A DNA stretch of 64,000 nucleotides, taken from NCBI RefSeq assembly GCF_016906535.1, contig NC_057377.1, positions 1,860,001 through 1,924,000 of the forward strand, given 5' to 3'. The stretch is from Rhizoctonia solani. Taxonomy: Eukaryota; Basidiomycota; Agaricomycetes; Cantharellales; Ceratobasidiaceae. Positions 11,374 through 22,162 of the stretch are shown here, one piece after another. Each line of letters begins with the position of its first letter. The stretch's first letter is position 1. The position numbers were made by a program, and so were the translations under genes. The notes below the pieces were generated by a model. The model did not search any database. It worked only from the letters and a program-made list of their open reading frames with translations, and was not told the origin of the DNA.

Positions 11374-13083
11374 TTACCAAACTCGAGTATCAAGGAGCAA
11401 GTCGCCCTCGTTGGCCAATCCCAAGCAAGCCTTCAAGAACGATTCGAGGGCCTGACGCTGGCGGTTGAGCGAGTTGACGACCTCAGTGCCGGGCTTGACA
11501 AGAGGAGCCTTGAGCATGTAGGAAAGTAGAGACAAGACCGAGTAGAGGGGCAGGAACTCGTCGTTCGAGTTGCGGCGATACTTGACGCGAGTCAAGAGCT
11601 CGGCAAGAATCGTCAAGTCAAGGATAAGAGGAGTGGCGAGGAGCGAGTCTTCGCAAGTGTTGAAGATGCCAAGAGTGTTACGACCACCCATCATAATCTC
11701 AGAGTTGTACTCGTCGATGGCGCGCTTCGAGTCGCCGACTGCGGGAACGTACTTGATAACAACGAGATGGTCGGGGTGCTCGCCCTTTTTCTCGCCCTTG
11801 GCAGCATCGGCCGGACGGTACAAGAGACGGTTGGCATCGACCATGTCATCGACCACGGAGCTCTTGCTGATTTCTTTGCTCTTGAACTGAGCCTCTTGAG
11901 AGAGATTGCGGCCATCATTGTTACCCAGGTGATTGTACGAAGCGATCGAAAGGGGCTTGATACCAGCATTGACGAGGTATTCGGCGAGAACCGACTTGAT
12001 CTTGGTCTGGCCGCTCTTGAGGTCGTCACCACCAATGAAAGCCTTGTGGCGCTCGGCGAGTTCGATGCACCCGGGAACAAAAGTGTTTTGAGGAGCTCCG
12101 TTGATGAAGGGGGCGTCCTCGAGGATAGATGCAACAGCGAAGACAGTGCTAGGTGAGACCTCCGAGTGAGACTCGCGGATAGATTTAAGAAGGGCATCAG
12201 CAGTGTCGTTTACGCCAGGGATGACCGCGCTATAACGCTCGGTGTTGGCAGTCCAAAAAACGACAACGCGATCGAGATCGTGCTTGGCCTTGAACTCGCG
12301 AATGTCACGACGGATGTGCTCAACGTGAGCCTGCTTGTCGTTGCCAGAAATGACGTTATCAGCACGCTCTGACTGATTGGCAGCGATAAAATCAGGGTAG
12401 TAGATCGAAGGCAAAGGACGAATCTCAGCCATCATGGGAATGAGCTGGCGCTGAAGATCCCAGTCAAGGACTTGAGCACGATCCATAGCGGCATCAAGGG
12501 GGTAGGAGGAAATGTCCCACCCGCCAATCACGAGATCGTTGGGGTGGACCATAGGCAAGACATCGGAGACCGGGATATTGAAGTCACGACCAGTCTCCGG
12601 GTCGGTGCCGAGGCGCATGGTCGAGGCACGTAGGAGAGAACCAATATAATTGGGTGTCATAACTCCCTCCTTGGTGCGCCATGTAATGTTGTGACGATTG
12701 GCTAGAACAGTTGCGGCCAGTGTCGTGCCGTTGTTTCCGCCCAGACCGACCATCATCAAGCTGTGTGTTCATAGCCACATCAATATCTAGCCACCCGCGG
12801 TCAAGCAGTGCACGAAAACTCACCCAGTTTTCTGGACCTTGCGCACAGTTTGGAACTCGAACCGAGACACAGTAGGCTTGACGCTGATACGACCTTGTTC
12901 TTTGACGACATGAGCGCCCTTGTATTCGTACTTGGCGGTAATATGCGAATCGGAATAGGAGGTCACTTCCGACTCGACGATGACGGGGTCAGTCCGACGA
13001 GCGGCAGTGGGATGAATAGGAGCAGGCTCCGAGGGGGTGCTATAGCCGGTACCATAGGCTTGGTTGATAGCAGTAGGAGCCAT
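11374..13083 (-). CDS. INO1: Inositol-3-phosphate synthase
   Basis: Two exons (13083-12824 and 12760-11374) give 548 aa, close to yeast Ino1. The enzyme isomerises glucose 6-phosphate to 1D-myo-inositol 3-phosphate with NAD, the first step of inositol and phosphatidylinositol synthesis, in the cytosol. Family blocks are plain: the NAD-binding motif [83 protein letters not shown] and [12 protein letters not shown]. The start at 13083 has a normal N-terminal lead-in ([14 protein letters not shown]). A further intron in the 5' leader is likely at 13219-13164 (gtgagt...gtcgtag). I did not find a clear ICRE (inositol/choline-responsive element) in the upstream 400 bp. Confidence 0.97.
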
Positions 13084-13163
13084 AGTAGATAGTATAAAGA
13101 TTTTTTCAGGGAGTTTGGAACTTAGTTTTGAGCTAACGGAGCTGGAGAAGAGTGTTTGTTGCC

Positions 13164-13219
13164 CTACGACACGCCATATCAGTAACATGTATATCGAGTG
13201 ATGATAGGGCTACACTCAC
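13164..13219 (-). other. Probable 5'-leader intron of INO1
   Basis: On the minus strand the sequence reads CATAGA|gtgagtgtag...gtcgtag|GGCAAC and is 56 nt long, typical of introns here. It lies 81 bp upstream of the INO1 ATG. Confidence 0.5.
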
Positions 13220-14172
13220 TCTATGCGGATTGTGTTTCGAACCTATAGAAAAATGCGAAAAAGGAATGAGAAATAAGTGCGTGTCATGACTCTGCGTTAC
13301 GCACCAAGTTGATTCGAGTACATAAACTTGATTGGGGAACCAGTCAAGCAAAAGTTGCTATGTAGTACGATGCGGGCGGTGCTGAACTGAGTAGCAGTGG
13401 TGGATGAGAGACTAGGGCGACAGGGGGGCTCGCCTTTTATTACCGGCGTCCGGCGTCTGCTCTGTTTGTGCCGTGTTTGAATTTCCAAACAGGCACATAC
13501 CAAATTTGCACTCCCACGCTCCGGGAAAACTCGTATGATCTCTTAATTTACAGCTTGTTTCGGTTGGGGATAACTCAGCCTACGCGGGGAACACAACGTG
13601 GTCAACACGGTTTTCCACAAAATTATGTACATTTTAGCCCCTGAGCCGTGAACATCAGAGCGAGAAGGGTTGTATGACGCATGATCCGCCCTGTACACGT
13701 TGTGGGGAGACGTGTTCTGGCATCTTCGGTGTCGCAAGACCCGCGCCCCGATGCGTGAAACCCTGTTGCAGACCCGCGCACTGGTTGCCTTCTTAGTTTC
13801 ACCATGACCTCCGGAAGCGCTCGGGCTGCCGAAGGCATGATCCACATTGTACTCTGCCGGTTTGCCGACTAGTCATAAACACGGCAGTGTCAGAATGCGA
13901 TTTGAGGGTGGCAGCATAGAGCCAATAACAAGCTAAAGACATTCACACCGAAGCAGAGAACGCGACTGGAGCACTTCGCTGCTCACATTACAGTTTGATC
14001 CAGCTTTACATTTCGTCCTTCGATTTCATTAGCTTCGCCCTGCTATCGTCAGATTCGAGCCGGGAGGGCGACGTTTGGGGACCTACGTTGTCTTCCCTTT
14101 CGCCAGCTTTTTCAGATACGTGGCCCGCTCACGTTTCGTTAATTCTTTCCAGTTTCCGATACGTGACATGGA
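13220..14172. other. Intergenic, INO1 promoter side
   Basis: No convincing coding sequence. The stretch between the small secreted gene and INO1 should hold the INO1 promoter. The open frames on the minus strand lack domains and codon regularity. Confidence 0.4.
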
Positions 14173-14486
14173 CTATGTGTAGAATGAGAATGAGCATGAG
14201 CCGTCGCAATGATGATGATAACGTACGCCGTCAGGATTCGTTATCTATGGGAATGCACACTCAGATACGAGAGTCCAATTTCAAGTGCAAATACACACAA
14301 ACTCACCACAGGTCCCAATTTCTCCATTACATCCTCCGCATTCGTGAAATCTATCGGTCCATCCAAATTCCTACTTCCTTCAGGTAAAAGTCCACCCATG
14401 TCACCTGACGCAGTTTCGCATAATGTTGCCTGCAGAGTTGCTAATAGAACAGCAACAAAGACTGGGAGCCTTCGCCAGGTTTGCAT
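14173..14486 (-). CDS. Small secreted protein with HHHC motif, function unknown
   Basis: Two exons, 14486-14307 and 14244-14173, joined across a 62-nt intron (gtgagt...catag, phase 0), give 83 aa. The start MQTWRRLPVFVAVLLATLQA is a good signal peptide, with cleavage near residue 23 (ATLC|ETAS). The predicted mature peptide is about 60 aa, acidic and Gly/Asp-rich, and ends in YHHHCDGSCSFSFYT. The two Cys and three His in the tail could bind metal or form one disulfide. I recognise no family. Size and secretion are effector-like, but that is only a class description. An extended frame upstream of this ATG is open but would bury the signal peptide. Confidence 0.6.
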
Positions 14487-14881
14487 GATGACCGTCAATT
14501 GCAACTCCACAAGGTGACACGTGGCTGTGCTACGGAAAATGGGTGAATGATGGGCGGTGAAATCTCTACTTGGCGTCGCTTCGTTTCTTTCTAGCGTTAT
14601 ATAAGACAAGACGATCAAGCCCATACGATCCCATTGGCTGGCTCCTGTGTACTTCTGGAACTGACAAAAGAACATTCCAATGAGCCACTTCATGTCTTTA
14701 TCTGTCAACTCAGCGCAGTGTAGTCAAATTGAGACACATAATCATTTCATCCTCGTTTATTCGAGTTACAAAAATTGCTTGGCTTAAGGGAGCAGAATTC
14801 TTCAGTTACAAAATGTAGACATCTATGCAGCTAATAATCCAACTTATTCATAGTAGCCTTTTCGATGCCTCTGCGATCACC

Positions 14882-15630
14882 TTAGTTGAACCCTAAGGTT
14901 GAATGTTAGCACGATCTGTATATTCAGACACTATACACCACTTACACCAGGTAATCTGGAACCTTCCGGTGTCAAGGCCCGTAAACTGCTGGAACAGGGC
15001 CGGAGCAAGATCCAGCGAGCCCCATGCGCATCCAGGGCACTACATCGCATTCCGTTCAGTTAGTATAGTTGATGCCTCAGAACACATCATCGCATATCCC
15101 CTACCTGGTCGACAATCGCAGCCGGCACTTGCTTGCCGTATGCTTGGATCGTGATGCTGCGCCAGCAGTTTCCTCCGCCGTTCCATTGCTATACATAGTC
15201 CCTCAGACTCTCTTCTACTAGCCTCGGTCAAGCTAACTCACCGGAGCGTTGAGTGCGACAACGTGCTCCCACTGGTTGTTAGTACCACCGCATCTGCCAC
15301 AGGCCGTGAGCAATGGATCACAATGGCATATACTGTCAGGTCAGCTTACGCTCCGAGTCCGGGGTAGAACCAGGTGGCATCGCCGGTGAAGGCTTGACGA
15401 GCCTTGAGGTCGCGCTCGGTCAAGGGGCCGTGGAGGCTCTTGTCATAAGGAAGGCCGTGAGTGGCGTTGTAGCCGGCGGTAGCGTTGTAGAGCTTGGCGC
15501 CGACAGGAGGAGCAAGAGCAGGGACGAGAGCAGCAGAGGCAGCAGGAGTAGCAGGAGTAGCAGGGGCAGCGACTGCAAAGAGGGAGGTGGTGAGGAGAGT
15601 AAGGAAGACAGAGAGGAAAGAGAAGTGCAT
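14882..15630 (-). CDS. Secreted RlpA-like (expansin/DPBB) protein, copy 2
   Basis: This is an inverted near-identical copy of the gene at 2132-2871, with the same five-exon layout (first exon 15630-15350). It has the same signal peptide and DPBB motifs (ACGGTN, QWNGGGNCW, VDQCPGCAWGSLDLA, ITWWFN). It encodes 173 aa. Three extra residues come from one more ATP-type unit in the Ala/Pro-rich linker. Other differences are small (CGWGSLDLS to CAWGSLDLA; AGLGVGRF to TGLDTGRF). Introns are also nearly identical, which indicates a recent duplication or gene conversion. The copy is intact: no stop or lost splice site was seen. Similarity stops just after the stop codon and, upstream, continues into the promoter. 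Confidence 0.88.
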
Positions 15631-18600
15631 TGTGAGTGAGGTAGGAAGGCTGAAGTGAAAGTCCAGGTGCTGGATGGTGAGCTCTGGTGAATCTATCAAT
15701 TCTTATATACCCCAAACGAACCCCTCTCGAGGAGGTGTTGTTGTACGAACTTAGTCGTTAGACTTGTCTGGCGGTACCTTTCTGCCCGCGTTGATGGCTC
15801 ATACCAAGTAAATGCGCATACATCCGCTGTTTCGTCCCCCTCCGGTGTCAGGGGTCCCACCCGGGCGGATAACGGGCACTTCTGACCGCCTCTTGGGCGG
15901 GGGCCGAGCTGATCCGGATTGACAAGGCCAGCGAGCACATGATTGTTGTATGCGAGGGGAAATGCGAATCATCTCTTTTAGGAACCATCAACGAACATCA
16001 ACAAGCGCCCAATGTCTCGATTGGCCGAGGTTGCATCTGTCTTCACGTGCGGGGGGGCTCTCTTTACAGAATTACAACCAAGGCATCAGCTAGATTCGGT
16101 ATTTGATCGGAAATTAAACCGCGTTTGATAAGATAACTTTAAGGGTAATTGCCGTGCCCGAATGAGGAATAGTGATTGTGGTGAATTGAGTGATAAAGAG
16201 TGAAAGGTGGTAGTGATGCATATGGTCGGTTGTACCATTAAACTATGTGGCACCTGCTATAGATGAGGACACTTGCATGTATAATCAAGAGTTAGATAAA
16301 ATATGGAATAGCTAAGAATACCACCGCGGACGTCGGTGCCAAAACCTCCCTGCTGATCGCCACCCATTGACCCTGGGACCAAGGTTTACCATGTATATCC
16401 GCTCGGCTAAAGGCTCGGTCTTCGTCGCTGTCAATCTCCAGCGGGTTGCTGATACTCGGTGCGACATAACCGTACATACGTGTGTAATGTTGCCACTAGT
16501 TGTTTGCCCGCGCAACGGGCCCTGGCTACTGGGTAGTTTTTGCCGTTTAGGTGGAAATCAGGGTGACCCTGAGCGACAAGGTCGCTCGCTACGTATTTTG
16601 ACTTATCATCATGATCATGCTCATTCCTTCGAAAAAGAAATACCAACACAAGATAATTTAGTAGGATGTCACGCGTGACATGCGCTTCTATCGGATCATT
16701 AGCAGAGGCGCACACAGCGGAGTCACTAGTGATATCTTGGCGGTCTGTATTTGTGTTTGCTATGAAAGGGAAGCAATCCTTTCGCGGTTATTTGATTTTT
16801 AATCAAGCTTTAATCTTCGACTCGAAAATTGGGAACCAGCAGTTTGTTTGGTGTTCTTTGAACTTGAGGTTGTTTTTGGAGTAGAGTGAGTCAATTTTGT
16901 TGCTGAGGGCGACTGATATATCACGAACATGGCTACCCTCTGAGGGTGTTTGGGAACAACCGGCCCGAGAGCTCATCAATTGAGACCCAACCGCGAATCT
17001 CGGGCTAGAAGTCGGCTTCATGCCCGATCAATCACTGCAACACTGAGCATGTACGATGCACAAACTCTGCCAACCTGATGGTGTTCGTGATCGGAACACA
17101 CCATCAGCGATCAAACGGCCATAGTTGTGCTAAAAGGACCAATGTTTAATAGAAACCGCGGTGGATGATGGTAGCTAAACTGAGACCTGTTCAAGGTACC
17201 GAGCGGTGGAGAGAAACATCCGCTTGATTAGAGCGGTCAGAAGCCGAGAAAACGATGGATCAGAACGAAAGAGAATTACCCGAGTTTGACAGCTTGAAGA
17301 AGCCATCCGTAAGACCACATGACGGGGTCGTATAGATAACAATAGTCCTTCTCATGTGCTAGCCATGTTAAAATATGCTCGTAGATGCTTCAAATTACAT
17401 ACCAATGGTATAACAGGGATGCAGCAAGGCCAATAGCTCAGCTGTTATTTCCTCATACGTAACCCATCTCCGAAATAATGCCAGCTGAAAAATGTTGCCG
17501 GATGTTACCTTAACGGGCAATGATGAGAACATCGTGAACACGATTCGGAATTGTTTCGAATACTACCTACTCTCAAATAGTCAGTCATAAATGGGGCCAA
17601 CTCTAAGCTCATTGTTTATCTCATTCATCCGATGTAGGTCTATAGTCAAATATGTATCAGACTCCAGGAACAAATGATTGAATTGTCAACACAGCGTCCG
17701 ACCCTTAGGTGATATTAAGTCTTACAGAACCTTAAGTACAGATATTCCGGACATTCCTCGCCGTGCCTCCACCACCTCAACCAGAGAACACCCAATTCGA
17801 ACAGGAGCGCACCACATGGGTATATGCGCTGAAACCAGCATGCACTCTCGGTCATTGTAATCCGACACAGTCTGCACAGATGTCAAAATAGGCGTGCGCG
17901 CGCTACTCAGTTCAATACTGGTTCACAGCTTGGCCTCGGGCCGATACAGCAAGCAGGGAAAGATATGAATGCACGAGTAAGGTATAAGCGCGTACGATCA
18001 GGACCGACGGGCGGAGAGGGATGAGGGCTGGAGAGGCGGTACGCCGAACCGGGGTGCCACCGGGGCCGCGCTGCCGAGTGACCTGGGTGGGCCGCCAAAC
18101 CAGATCATATGCGAGTAGAGGCGTGGGTGGGACTCACAGAGAAAACCGAGATTTAGGGCGAATACTGCTGCGAGCACGACGGGTTCGCAGTGCACGGTAT
18201 GGATGAAAGGAGCCTGAGACGCAAGCGCCGGAACGTAGTATTATAAACAAAGTGCAAGTACAGTACATGGGCGAATTGTGTCAGTACGTGGCCCAGCCTT
18301 ATCACCCAGTATAAGCTTTTCGGCCTCTACAGGCTCCGCCGCAAAACTCTGCATATTAGTAAAAGGGCCAAGTTCGGCTATTGACAAGAACTTGTTGGCA
18401 CCTGGAATATCTGTGATCATCCTGTTCATTGAGTGGTGTGGCCGTATGATCGATGATTTACTGCCAACCCCAGGACATTGATGGCTCGCTAGATTTGACT
18501 CTATCTCTATTCCAATTGTTCACGAGCCTAGGCATCGAAATACTCGGTACGAGGTGTAGCGACAGGATAGCGTACAGGGTACCAATTAATCATCACGTGG

Positions 18601-18673
18601 TAGCTTCCGAGTGCGGGAATCAGATAGACGGGAGCGCCCATAGGGCTGAAATGAATGGCTAGGCCAATTGATA
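15631..18673. other. Gene-poor stretch
   Basis: The first 270 bp are the diverged promoter copy of the RlpA-like gene. Beyond that I found no supported gene. A minus-strand frame near 18429-18241 (starting MNRMITDIPGANKFLSIAEL) looks mildly protein-like but has no domain or splice partners. A short hairpin (CTGATGGTGT...ACACACCATCAG) lies near 17075-17107. Confidence 0.4.
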
Positions 18674-19050
18674 CAGCCGTTACGGAAATAGTGTGCACTT
18701 TTTACTTTCCGCCCGCTGTGGCCCCACTCGTTTGGTGACTTAGTCCGCGGAACACGCCTCACGTGAATGACCACCAATATACCCCTCGCTCGCCTCGTTT
18801 TGTAATGACACGCTGAATATGGCGCTGACAATCGCACCATAGATGAGGGCACGCGCGACCCACTTACACTGTAACGAGAGCGCGCTGTTCCATTGAGTAT
18901 GCAGACCTTTTTGGACTAAGAATCAATTAGCAAGCTTGTCATGTGATGTACCATTTGTGGTACGTTCCACGGACCAAGTCACCAAACAACGAGTGGGCCA
19001 CAGCGGGCGGAAAGTAAAAAGTCCACACTAATTTATTTCCGTAACGGCTG
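18674..19050. mobile_element. 377-bp MITE, Tc1/mariner-type ends
   Basis: The two ends are inverted repeats of about 80 bp. The left begins CAGCCGTTACGGAAATA, and the right end is the exact reverse complement of that. Further inside, both arms carry ACTTTTTACTTTCCGCCCGC and CTCGTTTGGTGACTT-like blocks with a few mismatches and small indels. The element is flanked on each side by TA (18672-18673 and 19051-19052), the target duplication of Tc1/mariner elements. The 210-bp centre encodes nothing, so it is non-autonomous. Confidence 0.82.
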
Positions 19051-19052
19051 TA

Positions 19053-19615
19053 AATGCACCACACATGACATGAACAGACAAGAACTTTCCTTTGATTTAT
19101 AATTCGAGCCGCGCGCGTATTGACGGGTCTACAAAACAAAACAAATAATGGGTGACCACGTTATTAATATCAATACCTATGTTTGACTAGCACATTTTAC
19201 TCGTATATTGGAGCCTTGAACTCCAGATAAGAATTGACTTGGAGAAGGTGCATAATGAATCGAAGTGTGAGTCACCCCCTCGGATGCATGTGTTGGAATC
19301 CCAATATCTCGCATATACGATTACATGCTGATTGTCTTTCACGGTCCCGATATGTTATATACGATCGCACACGTATCTTTTCTTTCCTTAGTTCTCTACG
19401 CGAGCATGGTATGAACCAAGATACATTCTTATAGGTCCCGAACTACTCACTTTACAAGCATGTGCATAAAGTAGGATCCGCTTAATACATCATATGAGCA
19501 TAGTGTAACAACGACTCTCAAGCTATAGTTGGACTGTGAATTTACCAATAGTTCATGCATTGCATTATACACCGACAAATCCCTCGCCCCCATATTACAG
19601 AATCAAAATCTGAGC
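19053..19615. other. Intergenic
   Basis: AT-rich sequence between the MITE and the 3' end of the carbonic anhydrase gene. No coding or RNA feature is supported. Confidence 0.4.
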
Positions 19616-20467
19616 TTATGCTACCTGGCGAATCTTCCCAGTTTCCACTTCGTGCACCCACCCTGAAACCTTAGCGTCTCTCAATATCAGCGGATGGGTC
19701 CTAATATATTCCACATCTTCTTTTATGGACTGTTCGATTTCCTATCAATATTATTTAATGAGTCAATGTGAGGTTTGTGATGCATGATCAAACTTACTGA
19801 AAAGGGTAAAAATGCGATTTGGTCGATGAGTGGAGCCGCACCTGGACCCGCAGATGCTTTCAGTTTGTCCTTTATATCTTGATCCGAGAATGTGACTGTA
19901 ATAGCAATTGATTTATTTCCAGCTCCCCCAATTGTGATGATGAAGAACGTGACCCACGCATTCCACAATCAGTGTGATGGAAAAGAACTACCTCAGTCGT
20001 TCCAAGGAGACGTTGACTAATTATTATTGAGCGGATAGCCTCTGAACTAAGAGTTGATCAATATTGAGACCAGAAACTCGGACCTAAGGAATCTTTACGC
20101 TCGTCCTCCTGCATTTCGGATCACATGTGCGTCTCCTAGCTTGAGGCCTAACGAGGTGATGGGGTCAATTCGAGCCTAGTATACTGATTAAAACGAGTTT
20201 TTTAAGACTGTCATTTCATACTTACGTCCATGCACGTTACTAAAATCAGTATTATATAGATTAGACCTCGAAATGAGCGGTCATTACTATCCCATACCAA
20301 CTGCTACCTATTCGATATTAAATAATTGATTGATGATTATCGCTCTGGTATTGGGTCAGATATTATATACGTACATGACGAGCCGGCGGAAGAGGCAGAT
20401 ATCCGCCGTAACCCTTTACATAAATTTCGTTCGCAGCTGCAAATTCAGATGCAACTTTCGTAGCCAT
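19616..20467 (-). CDS. Beta-carbonic anhydrase with two micro-exons
   Basis: Seven exons on the minus strand: 20467-20375, 20307-20298 (10 nt), 20239-20226 (14 nt), 20175-20099, 20046-19958, 19895-19798 and 19741-19616. They close in frame to 168 aa, a usual length for short fungal beta-CAs. The enzyme hydrates CO2 to bicarbonate. Zinc ligands are visible: Cys in VTCMDARIDP (with the Asp-Arg pair) and His/Cys in FHHTDCGML. GDAHVIRNAGGRA is the family's substrate-pocket block. The C-terminus SGWVHEVETGKIRQVA is also typical. The Cys ligand codon lies inside the 14-nt exon, so correct micro-exon splicing is essential for activity. The gene is divergent from the uS17-like gene. Confidence 0.9.
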
Positions 20468-21049
20468 TGAATTTCACGGATCAGAATAAGGTAAAAGGTT
20501 GAAGCAGTCCGAGAGATTAGAGGGGGCCTAAATTAAACCGCCCCTCCCCTTTAATGCTCTCCGTTAGATATGCTTGGAGCCCTTATCACCCTTCGACCGA
20601 GCACGCCATTCAACGCCACTATGAAGCCTATGTCACCGGGTATAATCCCCGCCTTAACCGGAATTAGGGGCTTTTCGTTTAATTCTATAACCTATTATAG
20701 CGTAGTCATCCTGTACCGAAGTTAGTTATCGAGGAGAAGGGACTGCATGCCGGTTGCGAGACCTTTGCACATGTTTATCGTCTCTATGGTAAAATGGTTG
20801 TGTTATGTACTATATACACTGAATTAGTAGATGAATAACCACTAAAATTAGACAATTATCAAAGGAGACTTGATGTCTTTTATATTTTCTTGTGCCAAAG
20901 ACGTTGAGTCTGAAAGGACGAGACGTGGTAGAATAGCCATTAAACCGGATGGCACGTGACCTCATGTCATTTTCTAAGTAACCCGATCTTCCCTCCAGTC
21001 ACCCAAAGTCGACCTATAGTTGCCCAGATTCACTTTGCTCTGGATCAAC
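20468..21049. other. Divergent intergenic region
   Basis: About 580 bp between the carbonic anhydrase (-) and the uS17-like gene (+), so it should hold both promoters. A C-rich tract (cgcccctcccc) occurs near 20541. No recognisable operator was identified. Confidence 0.4.
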
Positions 21050-21510
21050 ATGCCGCCCATGATATTGAAAGGTGTTGTGACTAAAGTCGGAGTGATGAAC
21101 AAGACTGCGACTGTTACGGTTACTCGAATGGTAGAGCACCCGCGTGTTCATAAGGTATGATATCTCAATGGTGACTTCACTTGAAACATCTAATGATATG
21201 ACCCCCAAACACAGGCTATTGCGTCCAGTAAGAAGTATCTTACCCACGATCCTAAGAATGGTGAGATAACCCTGGTATTTTCCCTTTATTTATTGGTTTA
21301 TTGATCAATGAGTCTTGGTCTTGGCACTTAGAATTGAGGCTGGACGACCAATGCCTTATTCAGAACTGCCCCCCTGTATCAGCGCGAAAACGGTTTACCC
21401 TGTTGTCTATCATCAAACGTGCGAGAACTTCAGACCCATCTAAAGCTGGCCAATCAACAATCACAAGCACTCCTCCAGTACCAACACCGTCACAAAAATT
21501 GGACACCTAA
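21050..21510 (+). CDS. Small-subunit ribosomal protein uS17, probably mitochondrial
   Basis: Three exons (21050-21154, 21215-21260, 21332-21510) give 109 aa. The N-terminal OB-fold strands (MILKGVVTKVGVMNKTATVT, then VEHPRVHK and SSKKYLTHDPKN) and the later CPPVSARKRFTLLSI match the bacterial-type uS17 pattern (GxVVS..M.KTV.V..., HP.Y.K, R.SKK...HDE.N, I.E.RPLSK.K.F). The bacterial-like pattern, rather than the eS11-like eukaryotic one, points to the mitochondrial ribosome. The C-terminus is a short Ser/Thr/Pro tail. No strong targeting presequence is visible, which is common for mitochondrial ribosomal proteins. Confidence 0.8.
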
Positions 21511-22162
21511 CATACAACTCTCCCAATCTGTGCGTTATTGGAAGCATACGTCATTTGGTCTTCTTACATTTCCGTAGGATATGTTATAGATAGGATAGCT
21601 TTGTTGTTCGTATCATCAATTCATTTTATACGTGAAATACTTTTTACAGATGAGGCGTGGGAATCAATATATATCAATTCACGAACTAGCCGCGATCAAG
21701 GAGAAGTGTCCGAACATTGACCTAAAAGGTTGCGGGTACATATATCAGGCAACTCTATCTATTTCACCTTGATCTGGTCATACTACTGACAAAAGTAACC
21801 GCTCGGTGGCAAGCCTTCGTTATTAATGCTGAACCACTCAATTATTTCTTCCCAATAGCTCATCTCACAAGAGCTCTTCCTCTGTTGAACACTTTTAAAG
21901 TGTGTATAAACACTACGAAGCTATTTCTGGCTCCGTTATTCTCATTCATTTATCCGAGTACTGTTTGCGGACAGTTTCCAGGTTGTGGCCGCGCCGCGGT
22001 CTTTTTTGATGACATATGCGGTGAGTTAATTAACTTCCCTTCACTAACCGCAACAGTTTGTAACCATTCCCAAGGGCATTCTCCGATAGATCCCCCAAAC
22101 ACGCAAATCTAATCACATAAAAGCCCGAAACTCGCAGTACTAGTCCGAATCAACTCCTCGAA
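21511..22162. other. Intergenic
   Basis: No supported gene. The final 150 bp should contain the promoter of the YeeE/YedE-type gene. Short open frames lack domains. Confidence 0.4.

Noticed and set aside
16920..16980. Text gagggtgtttgggaac resembling plant Tourist-type MITE ends
   Set aside because: No inverted partner or target duplication was found nearby.
17075..17107. Short hairpin CTGATGGTGT...ACACACCATCAG
   Set aside because: The arms are only about 10 bp with a loop and no gene nearby, so it is within what chance gives in 64 kb.
17998..18195. GC-rich minus-strand frame resembling a signal peptide plus Pro-rich tail
   Set aside because: It has no ATG at the needed place, a stop just upstream, and no exon partner.
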